This document shows, in pieces, positions 7,828-15,383 of a stretch of 61,197 bases of DNA. The position numbers were made by a program, and so were the translations under genes. The notes under the pieces are model-generated. The model made no database searches. It was given only the letters and a program-made list of their open reading frames with translations, and was not told the DNA's origin. Within the stretch, counting starts at the first letter, position 1. Each line of letters opens with the position of its first letter. Origin of the DNA: Microcaldota archaeon (lineage in GTDB: Archaea; Micrarchaeota; Micrarchaeia; Micrarchaeales; CABMGC01); assembly GCA_021851065.1 (NCBI GenBank), contig JAJZJQ010000006.1:1-61197 (forward strand), given 5' to 3'.

Positions 7828-9574
7828 TCTTCGCCGATGCGTTTATCTGCGAGAGCGCATCCAGAAGGTCCTTGTCCTCCATGTCGAGCAGCTGCGAGTA
7901 CTTGTATCTGAGCGCCCTTATTTCGTCGCTGCCTATTGCGGTATAAAGCATGTCGTTGTCCCCTATCTGCCTGCCGTACGTTATGTCCTCCATGGATATG
8001 GCTACGCTCTCCCCCCTGCGCGCCTCCTGCTTGCCAATGCCATTATCCTGTATCTCCTTTATCCTGCCTATCACGTCCCCATTCTCCTTCATCATCAGAT
8101 ATCCGGGCTTTATCCTGCCCGCCATGACCTCAATTCCGAACACTGCCGGATGGGATACCCTAAAGCACGAGTTGGGCAGGGCCTTTATCTTGCCTGGGAA
8201 CAGAAGCGAGCGCTCAAGGGCCTCCCTCTCCCTCTTCTTGGCATCGTCAATCCAGGCCTTGTAGTCGTCTATGAGCTTGTATATTATCTCAGCACGTATG
8301 ACCTCTATGCCGCTTGCCTGGCCCTCTACGGCAGCTTCCTCGTCTATAGGCACATTGAATGCCAGTATGATCGCATTGTTAGGGTCAGTGGCCCGTATGG
8401 AGAATGCGTCAAGTATGTCCCTCTTTGTCACCTTCCCAAGGCCCTTCTTGCTCACCCCTGCGCCTATGCCCTTTAGCAACCTTGATATGGCTTCCATGCT
8501 GCCTATGGTGTCAGCCTTCAGTATTATGCCCTGGCTATCCGTTGTGAATGCTTCCTTCAGCTCGCCTGATATCTGCGCTTCGTAGTCCTTGGCCTTGGTG
8601 GACATTATCATCGATCCCGCCAGCGCGCCGTCGAATCCGCTTCCGCTTACTTTTATTCCTGCCGCTGCGCTGACCATGTCGACATAGTAGAACTTGCTGG
8701 ACGATTCCCTAAGCTCCTGAAGCGCCTTTGGCTTTAGCAGCGCCCTCACCTTGGCCGTGCGCACCCCTTCAGGAGTCGCGAACGCAACAGTATCGCTTGA
8801 TTTGAGGGTGCCGTTGTACAGTATGACATCCAGAGTGAGCCCAAGCCCCTTCTCCTCCTTGAGCTCTATTATGCTTCCGGATCCAGCTTCGTTTGGATCT
8901 ATATCCAGCCTTGCTCCAAGGAACCTTTGCGAGAGGCCTGCTGCGAACATGAGCAGCTCAGCCACGCCTTCTCCGGTCTTAGCGCTTAGCGGCATTATGG
9001 ATATCTCTTTTTTCACGTCGCCCACCCTGTCAAACCTCTCGCTTGAAAATCCTGCTTCGCTAAGCTTGCCCACAAGCTCGTACAGCTTTGCCTCAAGGTC
9101 TGCCTGAACCTGCTGGCTCTGCCTTGAGAGCGATTCTAGAAACGAGTGCGTGGGCTGCTGCCTCCATCCTGTCACAAGGTCTATCTTGTTTGCAGCTATT
9201 ATGAACGGCGTCTTGTACTCCTTAAGTATGTCTATCGCCTCGTATGTCTGGGGCTCGAAGTTCTTGGTTATGTCGACTACAAGTATCGCGAGGTCGGATA
9301 TCGAGCCGCCCCTCTTCCTAAGGTTGGTGAAGGCCTCATGGCCAGGGGTGTCTATGAACAGCAGGCCAGGTATCGTTATCTTCGCATTCATCTTCTCAAG
9401 AAGAGGGCCGCATATCCTTGTTATCACGTCAAGAGGAACTTCGCTTGCGCCGATATGCTGCGTTATGCCTCCTGCCTCCCTGCTTGCTATCGCAGTGTTC
9501 CTTATCCTGTCGAGCAGCGTCGTTTTCCCGTGGTCAACGTGACCCATGACTGTTATTATAGGCTGTCTTATCAT
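7817..9574 (-). CDS. infB: Translation initiation factor IF-2 (aIF5B)
   Basis: The 585-residue GTPase opens almost at the G1 motif GHVDHGKTT (residues 11-19), followed by DTPGH and NKID, exactly as in archaeal IF5B, which lacks the long bacterial N-terminus. The two beta-barrel domains and the connector and C-terminal domains follow. It promotes subunit joining during initiation. There is no intein in the G domain, a site where some archaeal homologues carry one. A TATA-like box on the minus strand near 9593-9600 lies about 21-25 bp upstream of the ATG, suggesting leaderless transcription. Confidence 0.95.
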   Translation of the reverse strand: MIRQPIITVMGHVDHGKTTLLDRIRNTAIASREAGGITQHIGASEVPLDVITRICGPLLEKMNAKITIPGLLFIDTPGHEAFTNLRKRGGSISDLAILVVDITKNFEPQTYEAIDILKEYKTPFIIAANKIDLVTGWRQQPTHSFLESLSRQSQQVQADLEAKLYELVGKLSEAGFSSERFDRVGDVKKEISIMPLSAKTGEGVAELLMFAAGLSQRFLGARLDIDPNEAGSGSIIELKEEKGLGLTLDVILYNGTLKSSDTVAFATPEGVRTAKVRALLKPKALQELRESSSKFYYVDMVSAAAGIKVSGSGFDGALAGSMIMSTKAKDYEAQISGELKEAFTTDSQGIILKADTIGSMEAISRLLKGIGAGVSKKGLGKVTKRDILDAFSIRATDPNNAIILAFNVPIDEEAAVEGQASGIEVIRAEIIYKLIDDYKAWIDDAKKREREALERSLLFPGKIKALPNSCFRVSHPAVFGIEVMAGRIKPGYLMMKENGDVIGRIKEIQDNGIGKQEARRGESVAISMEDITYGRQIGDNDMLYTAIGSDEIRALRYKYSQLLDMEDKDLLDALSQINASAKNAK

Positions 9575-9646
9575 CGCTACTCACTGGCTAAAGCTATATA
9601 AGCTAATTAACTAATATTTCTAAGCGTATATAAACATGGCGAGATT
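9575..9646. promoter_or_regulatory. Divergent promoter region infB / NDP kinase
   Basis: This 72-bp interval separates two divergent start codons. It contains AGCTATATAAGC near 9589-9602, whose reverse strand serves as a TATA box for infB, and further A+T-rich boxes (TAATATTTC, GTATATAAAC) nearer the NDP kinase gene. Which of these serves NDP kinase is unclear, because the last one lies closer than 25 bp to its ATG. Confidence 0.5.
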
Positions 9647-10210
9647 ATGGAGAGAGTACTTGTTGTAATAAAGCCTGACGGGATAGAGAAGGCGCTGATA
9701 GGCACTGTAATACAGAGGTTCGAGCAGTGCGGTCTAAAGGTGGTTGCACTAAAGATGCTAAAGGCAGATGCAGGTCTTGTTGGCAGGCACTATGTTGAAG
9801 ACAAGGACTGGATGCTAGACGTCGGCAAGAAGGCCAAGAAGAGCGCCATGGAGAAAGGGGAGACGGTCACCGAGACCGAGCTTGAGATAGGGCAGAGAGT
9901 CAGAAACGCTCTCATAAGGGAGCTCACAAGGACTCCTGTGGTGGCATTTGTGATGGAAGGCAATGCGGCTGCGGAGATCGCAAGAAAGATCACCGGAGGC
10001 ACAGAGCCAAGGAAGGCAGACCCTGGCACAATACGCGGAATGTACTCAAGCGACAGCTATGCCCTTGCGGACAAGACAAAGAGGTCAGTGCGCAACATAA
10101 TACACGTCTCAGAGAACGCGCAGATTGCTGAAAAGGAGATAGCAGTATGGTTTAAGGAGAGCGAGATAGCAACGTACCGCAGGGCAGACGAGCAGGCTAT
10201 GTATGGCTAA
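9647..10210 (+). CDS. ndk: Nucleoside diphosphate kinase
   Basis: NDP kinase equilibrates nucleoside di- and triphosphates through a phospho-histidine. The KPDG motif at 9-12 and the catalytic histidine in RNIIHVSEN (His153) are intact, as is PGTIRG (126-131). The protein is 187 residues, about 35 longer than the common form. The extra length is an insertion around residues 55-85 (charged, KKAKKSAMEKGETVTETE) and a longer loop between PGTIRG and the active histidine. Its stop overlaps the convergent gene by 14 bp. Confidence 0.93.
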   Translation: MERVLVVIKPDGIEKALIGTVIQRFEQCGLKVVALKMLKADAGLVGRHYVEDKDWMLDVGKKAKKSAMEKGETVTETELEIGQRVRNALIRELTRTPVVAFVMEGNAAAEIARKITGGTEPRKADPGTIRGMYSSDSYALADKTKRSVRNIIHVSENAQIAEKEIAVWFKESEIATYRRADEQAMYG

Positions 10211-11069
10211 GCGCATCCACGCTGCCGTGGCTTTTCCTTATGATCTCGCGCAAAGGCCCAGACTGCGCCACGGGCTTCCCATTTATTTCTGCCCTGCGCT
10301 CACTGCCTACGAGCATTATGTCGCGGCGCGAGCTTTCAGGCACCTTCTCGCAGGCAGCTGCAGTCTCCGAGAGCCACCTTGCTTCCACCCTGCCTCTCGC
10401 AACCACGAGATTCTCGCCTGGCAACGCAAGCCCTGAAATATGGATTGTGTCGGTGCCAAAGGCCAGGGGCTGTGATGTGTAGAACTCTGTTGTCCTGTCC
10501 AGCGCGTCATCCAGGTTCCTGGCTATTACAAGGCCCCTGTTCCTATCTCTGTCAATGGGCGGCCACCACACTCCAGCGGCTTCGAATGCAAACACCTTGT
10601 ATCCTCCTTGTGCGAATGTTGAATTAAGAATCGGATCGCTATCCATGCGGTCTATCTCACTGCTGTATCTCAATCCAGGCGCGCGTCCATAGCTGCGTGC
10701 ACCAAGAGGCGATATCCATGTCACTACTTCCCTCTCCTTATTGCGTATGAGCACTGCCCAGTCATTTCCCCCTGTCCTTAGCTCCAGCTCGAAAATGCTG
10801 AGCATGTGGCTAGTGCCGCTTGAGCCATGCTCCCTGAAAATCACCGACTTTACTCTGTCAAATGCATCCTTGTGCGAACTTGCGCCAACTATTCCCATAC
10901 GTGTTACTTCGTAAATGCCGCGCTTGACTTCCCTGCTGGTCTCCCACAAGAACACCTCCTGCGCATCCCTCCCGGCATCTTTGCTGTAGACCCTGGCAAG
11001 CCTCCTTACTATGCCGCTATTGTTCATAAGATCACGGTCTTCTGAATAAGCGTATGAAAATCTGGCCAT
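10197..11069 (-). CDS. Hypothetical protein, 290 residues
   Basis: I do not recognise this protein. It has no membrane segment or signal peptide and is mixed alpha/beta in appearance, with aromatic stretches such as VFAFEAAGVWWPPIDRDRNRG (about 163-183) and a C-terminal WLSETAAACEKVPESSRRDIMLVGSERRAEI. A minus-strand TATA-like box (TATTTATACC, about 11126-11136) lies upstream, leaving a leader of some 30 nt. Its last bases overlap the NDP kinase gene tail to tail. Coding is supported by archaeal-style codon use and length. Confidence 0.6.
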   Translation of the reverse strand: MARFSYAYSEDRDLMNNSGIVRRLARVYSKDAGRDAQEVFLWETSREVKRGIYEVTRMGIVGASSHKDAFDRVKSVIFREHGSSGTSHMLSIFELELRTGGNDWAVLIRNKEREVVTWISPLGARSYGRAPGLRYSSEIDRMDSDPILNSTFAQGGYKVFAFEAAGVWWPPIDRDRNRGLVIARNLDDALDRTTEFYTSQPLAFGTDTIHISGLALPGENLVVARGRVEARWLSETAAACEKVPESSRRDIMLVGSERRAEINGKPVAQSGPLREIIRKSHGSVDALSHT

Positions 11070-11167
11070 GTGCCTGTTCTGGATGCCGGCTAACCTGGTT
11101 AGCCATTACGCTGTACGTCCATCTGGTATAAATAGTATTGCTCCTGCCGCACCAGCGGCAGGGAGCA

Positions 11168-11287
11168 GAAATATATGGGTGGGCGTAACAGGCCCGAATG
11201 CCAGGAAAAGGTTGGGATGGGGTTACAACTTCATAGAATGAGGTTGCTATTTTCTTGGCATCAACCGTATCACACCCATCTATATTT
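11168..11287 (+). ncRNA. Candidate structured RNA or palindromic element
   Basis: Three nested stems can be drawn. The outer stem pairs ATGGGTG with CACCCAT. The middle stem pairs ATGCCAGGAAAA (11198-11209) with TTTTCTTGGCAT. The apical stem pairs CAACTTCAT with ATGAGGTTG around an AGA loop. The two imperfect positions are G-U pairs if the plus strand is the RNA but A-C mismatches on the minus strand, which favours a plus-strand transcript. A related motif occurs at 44298-44317. I cannot assign it to SRP RNA, RNase P, 5S rRNA or a known riboswitch; a non-autonomous mobile element with inverted ends is an alternative. Confidence 0.4.
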
Positions 11288-11421
11288 GGCATTAACTACT
11301 ATATAAAGGTAATCCGCAGATTTTGGTATAATAGTCTGACAGAGGCATAGAAATAACTATATTTATTCACAAAGTGAATGTATTATATGCATAAAACCGC
11401 TTAACCGTGCGTGTTAATACA

Positions 11422-11467
11422 TTGCATATAATCTGTAAATACCAAATTATATGCAAACGCTTATATA
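11422..11467 (+). promoter_or_regulatory. Palindromic operator and TATA box of the Lrp-type regulator
   Basis: A perfect 11-bp inverted repeat, TTGCATATAAT (11422-11432) and ATTATATGCAA (11446-11456), with a 13-bp spacer lies just upstream of the TATA-like CTTATATAT (11460-11468). The start codon at 11491 is about 25 bp further, so the transcript is probably leaderless and the operator would control TBP/TFB access. The same half-sites recur before the paralogue at 29455, suggesting autoregulation. Confidence 0.55.
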
Positions 11468-11490
11468 TGTGGGAATGCACAAAATAATGC

Positions 11491-12861
11491 ATGGCATATC
11501 CCGATCCTGTTGCGAGGAGGCTGGCGGAGATAAGGAAAGGCAGGAAGCACAAGGTATACATCAGGCGTATCAAGGGAAAGTACTATGTTTACGAGGTAGC
11601 AAGCGTACAGGACGTAGCGACTGGCAGGAAGAAGAGGCTCGCGTTCTATCTGGGCAAGATAGATGGCGGGGGCGGCTTCATCAAGGCCAGGTACAGGAAG
11701 AGGCCAGAGACACGATCCGACAGCCTCGAGGAGTGGATAAAGGCAAGGAGGTCAGATAGCGAGCAGGGTCCAATAGGACCGCTAATACATCCAGACAGCA
11801 CAGACCTCAAAATACTCACCAAGATAAGCACCGACGGAAGAGCCACAATAAGCGAGATAGCAGGCCATGCGGGCATAAGCCGCTCGTCAGCGTCGAACAG
11901 GCTGGACAAGCTTGTATCTGCGTACGGCATAAAATATACCCTTGAGTTCGGCTACAGCTTCTTCGGGTTCTTCAGGTACGCGGCATTCGTGAAGTTCGTG
12001 GGGGACAGCAAGCCTGACATTGACAAGGTGACCGCAGTGCTCGAGTCAGAGCCCACTATACAATACGCAGCGCTGCTAAAAGGCGACTACGACCTATTCA
12101 TATACATATTCGCCGAGAACACCCACTCGCTGGAGTACAAGATATACGAACTCAGGTCAGGGGAGCTTCTGGCTCCGTATAAGATGGAATGGGATGTAAG
12201 TTACATAATGAGCTCGTACGGCTACGTGCCCGTAAGGCCAAAGTTCTTCGAGAAACTCGAGGGCAAGATATGGCACAAATCAAAGGAGACTCCAAGGAAG
12301 GGCGAGGAGCAGCTGCTGAAAAGGGAGTACGTGGTTCTCAAGGAGCTAAACGAGAGCGGCAACATCTCTTTCTCCGAGATAGACAAGAAACACGGCTTTA
12401 GCCCTGGTGCAGCCCATTACACCTACCAAAGGCTGGTCGAGAGGGGCATCATATACCGTATAACCATAACCATGGACAAGCTGCCCTTCACGTATCTTGT
12501 GCTCTCGCAGTGCAGGCAGCTGGACATAAAGGCATTCAACGCCAGCAGGGATGCGTATCTGCTTGATGTCATAATGGAGACCAATACTCCTGTGAACAAG
12601 TACGCCCTGGTAGGGGATACGGGCTCGCCATACGGCCTGCTTTACATGACTCCAGTGTTCAAGGGCGAGGGGCTAAGCGACGTGGAGAAGGGACTGAAGG
12701 CGGCAGTCAAGGGCAGCGAGGCCGATTCGCACATAGTGATAAAGAATCTTGTTGGATCCCTGGGCTTCAGGAAGCTGGACAATACGCAGTCCTCGCAGTA
12801 CCAGATACTTCCATTATACCAAAAAGGCATGACTACTGCGCACGTCCTGAGTCCAACCTAA
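11491..12861 (+). CDS. Double-HTH Lrp/AsnC-type regulator with transposase-like N-terminal module
   Basis: This 456-residue protein is a paralogue of the one at 29455-30846. Residues 28-66 (KGKYYVYE, KKRLAFYLGKI, GGFIKAR) resemble the short beta module at the N-terminus of IS1634/IS4-type transposases. A winged HTH of Lrp type follows at 103-150 (TDLKILTKISTDGRATISEIAGHAGISRSSASNRL), then an RAM/ACT-like ligand-binding domain (about 165-235). A second, more diverged HTH-like segment lies at about 285-335 (LKREYVVLKELNESGNISFSEIDKK), with a second effector-like domain after it. It probably regulates transcription in response to a small ligand. The target is unknown, though the palindrome upstream points to self-control. 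Confidence 0.75.
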   Translation: MAYPDPVARRLAEIRKGRKHKVYIRRIKGKYYVYEVASVQDVATGRKKRLAFYLGKIDGGGGFIKARYRKRPETRSDSLEEWIKARRSDSEQGPIGPLIHPDSTDLKILTKISTDGRATISEIAGHAGISRSSASNRLDKLVSAYGIKYTLEFGYSFFGFFRYAAFVKFVGDSKPDIDKVTAVLESEPTIQYAALLKGDYDLFIYIFAENTHSLEYKIYELRSGELLAPYKMEWDVSYIMSSYGYVPVRPKFFEKLEGKIWHKSKETPRKGEEQLLKREYVVLKELNESGNISFSEIDKKHGFSPGAAHYTYQRLVERGIIYRITITMDKLPFTYLVLSQCRQLDIKAFNASRDAYLLDVIMETNTPVNKYALVGDTGSPYGLLYMTPVFKGEGLSDVEKGLKAAVKGSEADSHIVIKNLVGSLGFRKLDNTQSSQYQILPLYQKGMTTAHVLSPT

Positions 12862-13211
12862 GGCTGAAGCCATGCAGTCTATTGCATTCCTGTATTCACA
12901 ATATCATAGAAAAAGAGCCAATTTTCTGCGATACTGCTTTAGTTTCCTCCTCCATCCATAATTTTCACCGCAATTTGCTATAGTCAAGAATCTCAGGGAG
13001 GATTTATATATTTTTTGGATAAGTGGAAGCGCGACCGCAACTATAAATACCAGGAAAGCCACAAGGCAATTAGCTTAAGCAGGCTGGGGATGGGCAGAAA
13101 AATGCGCCTGGGCAAGCAAGATGCATGTTCGGGCGCATTTTCTATTTATTCTGCAAGAGCGCGCAACGCGGTATCGGCAAGGTTCTTATATGTGGCTATG
13201 CAAGAGCGGAT
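12862..13211. other. Gene-free stretch with TATA boxes and a stable hairpin
   Basis: This 350-bp interval has two A+T-rich promoter-like boxes (GATTTATATATTT near 13001-13013 and CTATAAATACC near 13039-13049). It also has a hairpin with 10-bp arms AAAATGCGCC (13099-13108) and GGCGCATTTT (13132-13141). A third box, CTTATATG near 13183, serves the gene at 13212. A short untranslated RNA starting near 13030 and ending in the hairpin is possible. I see no supported reading frame here. Confidence 0.4.
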
Positions 13212-13502
13212 ATGCTGGATATCATGGCAACTGGACGCATAACCCGGCAGCTTGTGGGCCAGGCTGCCGAAGAGGTAATGTATTACTTAGAACCCAACAC
13301 TTCAGGCAAGCATTTTGCCAGGACAGTGGGCCTTAGCCTTCCTGTTACCGGGGAGCTAATTTCAGAGGCAATGCGCTACATTGAAGGAACAGGCAATCCC
13401 AAGAGGCTTAGGTCCCTTGCACAGAATTCACGCGTAGAGATAAGCAGACTTGACATGAGGGCTACAAGAGAACTCATACAATCTGCGCTCAGGGCGTGGT
13501 AG
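13212..13502 (+). CDS. Hypothetical protein, 96 residues
   Basis: Unrecognised small protein, predicted mostly helical (RITRQLVGQAAEEVMYYLE, ELISEAMRYIE, RATRELIQSALRAW), without membrane segments or cysteines. The start at 13212 is chosen because a TATA-like box (CTTATATG, about 13183-13190) sits roughly 25 bp upstream, giving a leaderless transcript; the open frame extends back to 13125. The neighbouring PadR gene is convergent with a 9-bp gap. Confidence 0.55.
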   Translation: MLDIMATGRITRQLVGQAAEEVMYYLEPNTSGKHFARTVGLSLPVTGELISEAMRYIEGTGNPKRLRSLAQNSRVEISRLDMRATRELIQSALRAW

Positions 13503-13511
13503 CGCATATAT

Positions 13512-13814
13512 TCAGCGCTCAGTGAGTATGTCCCCAAAGCATTTTGCGAAGTATACCTTGGCCTCGCGCACAGTCTCCCTGCCCTGCGCAGTAAGCGTAT
13601 ATGTTATTATCCTCCCTGACTTTCTGCCTGTTATGAGATCGCGCTCGCTTAGCTCCCTTAGCGCGGGATACAGCGTCCCGGCCTTGGGTTTCTCTCCCCT
13701 GCGTTTTGCTATTTCTTCAGCAATCTCCTCCCCGTGCATCTCCCGTTTCGACAGCAGCCAGAGTATCTGGAATGATAGGAATCCGCGCATGTCGCATCCG
13801 TCTACGTATGCCAT
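13512..13814 (-). CDS. PadR-family transcriptional regulator
   Basis: The 100-residue protein is a compact PadR winged-helix regulator. MRGFLSFQILWLLSKREMHGEEIAEEIAKRRG is helix 1-2 of the fold, KAGTLYPALRELSERDLI is the recognition helix with the family's GTLYPxLxxLxxxGLI pattern, and GRIITYTLTAQGRETV is the wing. The start at 13814 (MAYVDGC) is preferred over longer open frames that run through the promoter and across the divergent small gene. It shares a 76-bp promoter with the DUF5320-like gene and probably represses it and itself. Confidence 0.85.
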   Translation of the reverse strand: MAYVDGCDMRGFLSFQILWLLSKREMHGEEIAEEIAKRRGEKPKAGTLYPALRELSERDLITGRKSGRIITYTLTAQGRETVREAKVYFAKCFGDILTER

Positions 13815-13890
13815 GTTTACAGCTATACCTATATGATATCCTATATATTTATATATCTTAATATAGGACATACTATATTTGGTGATACCA
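13815..13890. promoter_or_regulatory. Divergent PadR promoter with inverted repeat
   Basis: The 76-bp gap is very A+T rich and includes CCTATAT (13840-13846) and ATATAGG (13861-13867) as inverted arms around a TTTATATATC core, with further ATACTATATTTGGTGATACC toward the small gene. TATA boxes for both directions overlap the arms, as expected for a repressor binding its own intergenic region. Confidence 0.5.
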
Positions 13891-14052
13891 ATGTATGGAC
13901 CAGGATGCAACTGTACTGGATACGGGGAAGGCATTAGGAGCTTCCTCACAAAGGAGGAGAAGATAGAGATACTCAGGGAATACAAGGATAACCTTGAGAA
14001 GGAAGCCAAGGGGGTCGCAGAACGGATAAAGGACCTGGAGAAGAACAACTGA
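13891..14052 (+). CDS. Small DUF5320-like protein, 53 residues
   Basis: This short gene encodes a Gly/Cys-containing N-terminus (MYGPGCNCTGYGEG) followed by a single charged amphipathic helix rich in Glu and Lys (KEEKIEILREYKDNLEKEAK onward). This is the layout of DUF5320-type small proteins, which often lie beside PadR regulators or Fe-S/NifX-type genes. The two cysteines at 6 and 8 could bind metal or a cluster, but that is speculative. It is divergent from PadR with a 76-bp shared promoter and is followed by a strong T-rich terminator. Confidence 0.65.
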   Translation: MYGPGCNCTGYGEGIRSFLTKEEKIEILREYKDNLEKEAKGVAERIKDLEKNN

Positions 14053-14062
14053 CCCTGTTCTT

Positions 14063-14098
14063 CTCAGTCTCCTTTTTTCTATTCCTTTTCTTTTTTTG
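14063..14098 (+). terminator. T-rich archaeal terminator
   Basis: Three pyrimidine runs, ending in TTTTTTT, lie 10-45 bp after the stop codon of the small DUF5320-like gene. Such oligo-T tracts without a stem are typical archaeal termination signals on the coding strand. Confidence 0.6.
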
Positions 14099-14202
14099 CC
14101 ATGAATTTCACTCGCCATGCCCTATTCTCTGCCGCCAGGCATATCTGCCTGGATGTAAACGGCTGCAAGCCCATATCCAAGCCGGCAGACTAGCCGCGAT
14201 TC

Positions 14203-14955
14203 TCACATGCCAAATTCCAGCATAAGCGGCAGATGATCTGACACCACGTCATCAAGGACCTTGAAGTCCCTCACCTCAATACCGTCAGAGACGAACATGT
14301 AGTCTGCGAAGCTGCTTATGCCTGGATGTACAAGTCTGCTCCTTGTTGTCTTTACCTCGTACTCCTTCACAAGGTTCCTGAAATCTGCATCAATAATGCC
14401 TATGCTGCGTGTGCCCGGATCCAGATTAAGATCGCCGCAAAGTATCCCCTTCCCCTTCCTTGCTCCAAAGAATTCTGCTATGTGCTCTGACTGCCATATC
14501 CGCTGAGGCATATCCCCCTTTCCGTCTGCAGTCCAAAAACCATGCACGTTTGCTACAGTAAGGCTTGCATTGCCTTCAAGTATCTCCACCCATTGCAGCA
14601 CCGAGCCCCTTGCGAAGCTCTTGCCGTGGAAGCTTGTCGGCTCCTGCGCGCACAGCTGCACGCTGCCGCAACTTCCCGCTCTGACTTTCCCCGAGGTAAA
14701 TATCGCCTGCCTCTGGCCGTAGGAGGTACTTGGTGCGCTAAGCGTGCCGCTAAATCCATCAAGCGCATCGCAGATGAGGCCGTATATCCCATACACTGCG
14801 CCTGTTATCGGGTTTGCCGCCTTCTCCACGCCAGATGGGTTATCGAAGACTTCCTGGAAGCAGAATATGTCGGTATCCTTGCTGCTGCGTGAGATAAACC
14901 TAAGCAGCGGCCCAAGCTCCTTGCCGGCCCATATGTTTAATGATACAAGCTTCAC
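14203..14955 (-). CDS. Endonuclease/exonuclease/phosphatase family protein
   Basis: The 250-residue protein has the EEP fold signatures: NIWAG at residues 7-11 (start of the metal site), FQEVF with the metal-binding Glu35, NVHGFW in the middle, CGDLNLDPGT (catalytic Asp/Asn) and SDHLP at the C-terminus. EEP members cleave phosphodiester or phosphomonoester bonds in DNA, RNA, lipids or nucleotides; the substrate cannot be assigned. It starts 20 bp after the MIP18-type gene and is probably its operon partner. No signal peptide is seen, so it acts in the cytoplasm. Confidence 0.85.
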   Translation of the reverse strand: MKLVSLNIWAGKELGPLLRFISRSSKDTDIFCFQEVFDNPSGVEKAANPITGAVYGIYGLICDALDGFSGTLSAPSTSYGQRQAIFTSGKVRAGSCGSVQLCAQEPTSFHGKSFARGSVLQWVEILEGNASLTVANVHGFWTADGKGDMPQRIWQSEHIAEFFGARKGKGILCGDLNLDPGTRSIGIIDADFRNLVKEYEVKTTRSRLVHPGISSFADYMFVSDGIEVRDFKVLDDVVSDHLPLMLEFGM

Positions 14956-14975
14956 GGGCTCACTGCCATCAAGAA

Positions 14976-15281
14976 CTAGACATTCATGCTCATTCTGGCT
15001 TCCTCGCTTATCATCTCAGGGCTCCATGCCGGATCCCAGACAAGGTCAATATCCACATTGCCTATGTCGTGCAGATGTTCGAGCCTAAGCTGCGCGTCGG
15101 CCAGTATTACGCTGGTCACAGGGCACATGGGGCTTGTCATCGTCAGCTTTACCTTTATGTTGTTGGCTTCGTCTACGTTTATGCCCTGTATAAGGCCAAG
15201 GTCCACTATGTTTAGCCCTATCTCCGGGTCAGTGCATCCCTTGAGGGCGTTAACCACTTCTGCTATAGCTATCTTTGCCAT
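14976..15281 (-). CDS. MIP18/SufT-type (DUF59) iron-sulfur assembly protein
   Basis: The 101-residue protein matches the MIP18/PaaD/SufT family: TDPEIGLNIVDLGLI (17-31) and MTSPMCPVTSVIL (48-60) with the conserved cysteine at 53. Family members help assemble or transfer Fe-S clusters. A minus-strand TATA box (TATTATATAG, about 15303-15312) lies about 25 bp before the ATG, so the transcript appears leaderless and continues into the EEP gene. Confidence 0.88.
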   Translation of the reverse strand: MAKIAIAEVVNALKGCTDPEIGLNIVDLGLIQGINVDEANNIKVKLTMTSPMCPVTSVILADAQLRLEHLHDIGNVDIDLVWDPAWSPEMISEEARMSMNV

Positions 15282-15383
15282 GGACTATTCTGTGCATTTT
15301 TACTATATAATACTTGCGAATTGTACATAAATGGCGCAATAAAGGCGCGCATAAATCACGGCAGGATAAAACGCGAATGCTCT

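Larger units (their letters stand above)
11070..11490. other. Gene-free stretch with hairpins, candidate RNA and operator
   Basis: This 421-bp interval holds a strong hairpin at 11140-11166 (GCTCC-TGCCGC arms, ACCA loop), a long nested inverted structure at 11168-11287 described separately, a minus-strand TATA box for the preceding gene, and a palindromic operator with TATA box before the regulator at 11491. No convincing reading frame is present. Confidence 0.6.

Noticed and set aside
11168-11287. 5S rRNA, SRP RNA or RNase P RNA
   Set aside because: The nested-rod shape lacks the conserved loops of these RNAs, including the 5S loop sequences and the SRP helix 8 motif.
13099-13141. ZTP (pfl) riboswitch because of GCGCCTGGGCA
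   Set aside because: Only a short resemblance to the 3' conserved segment is present. The required 5' domain is absent.
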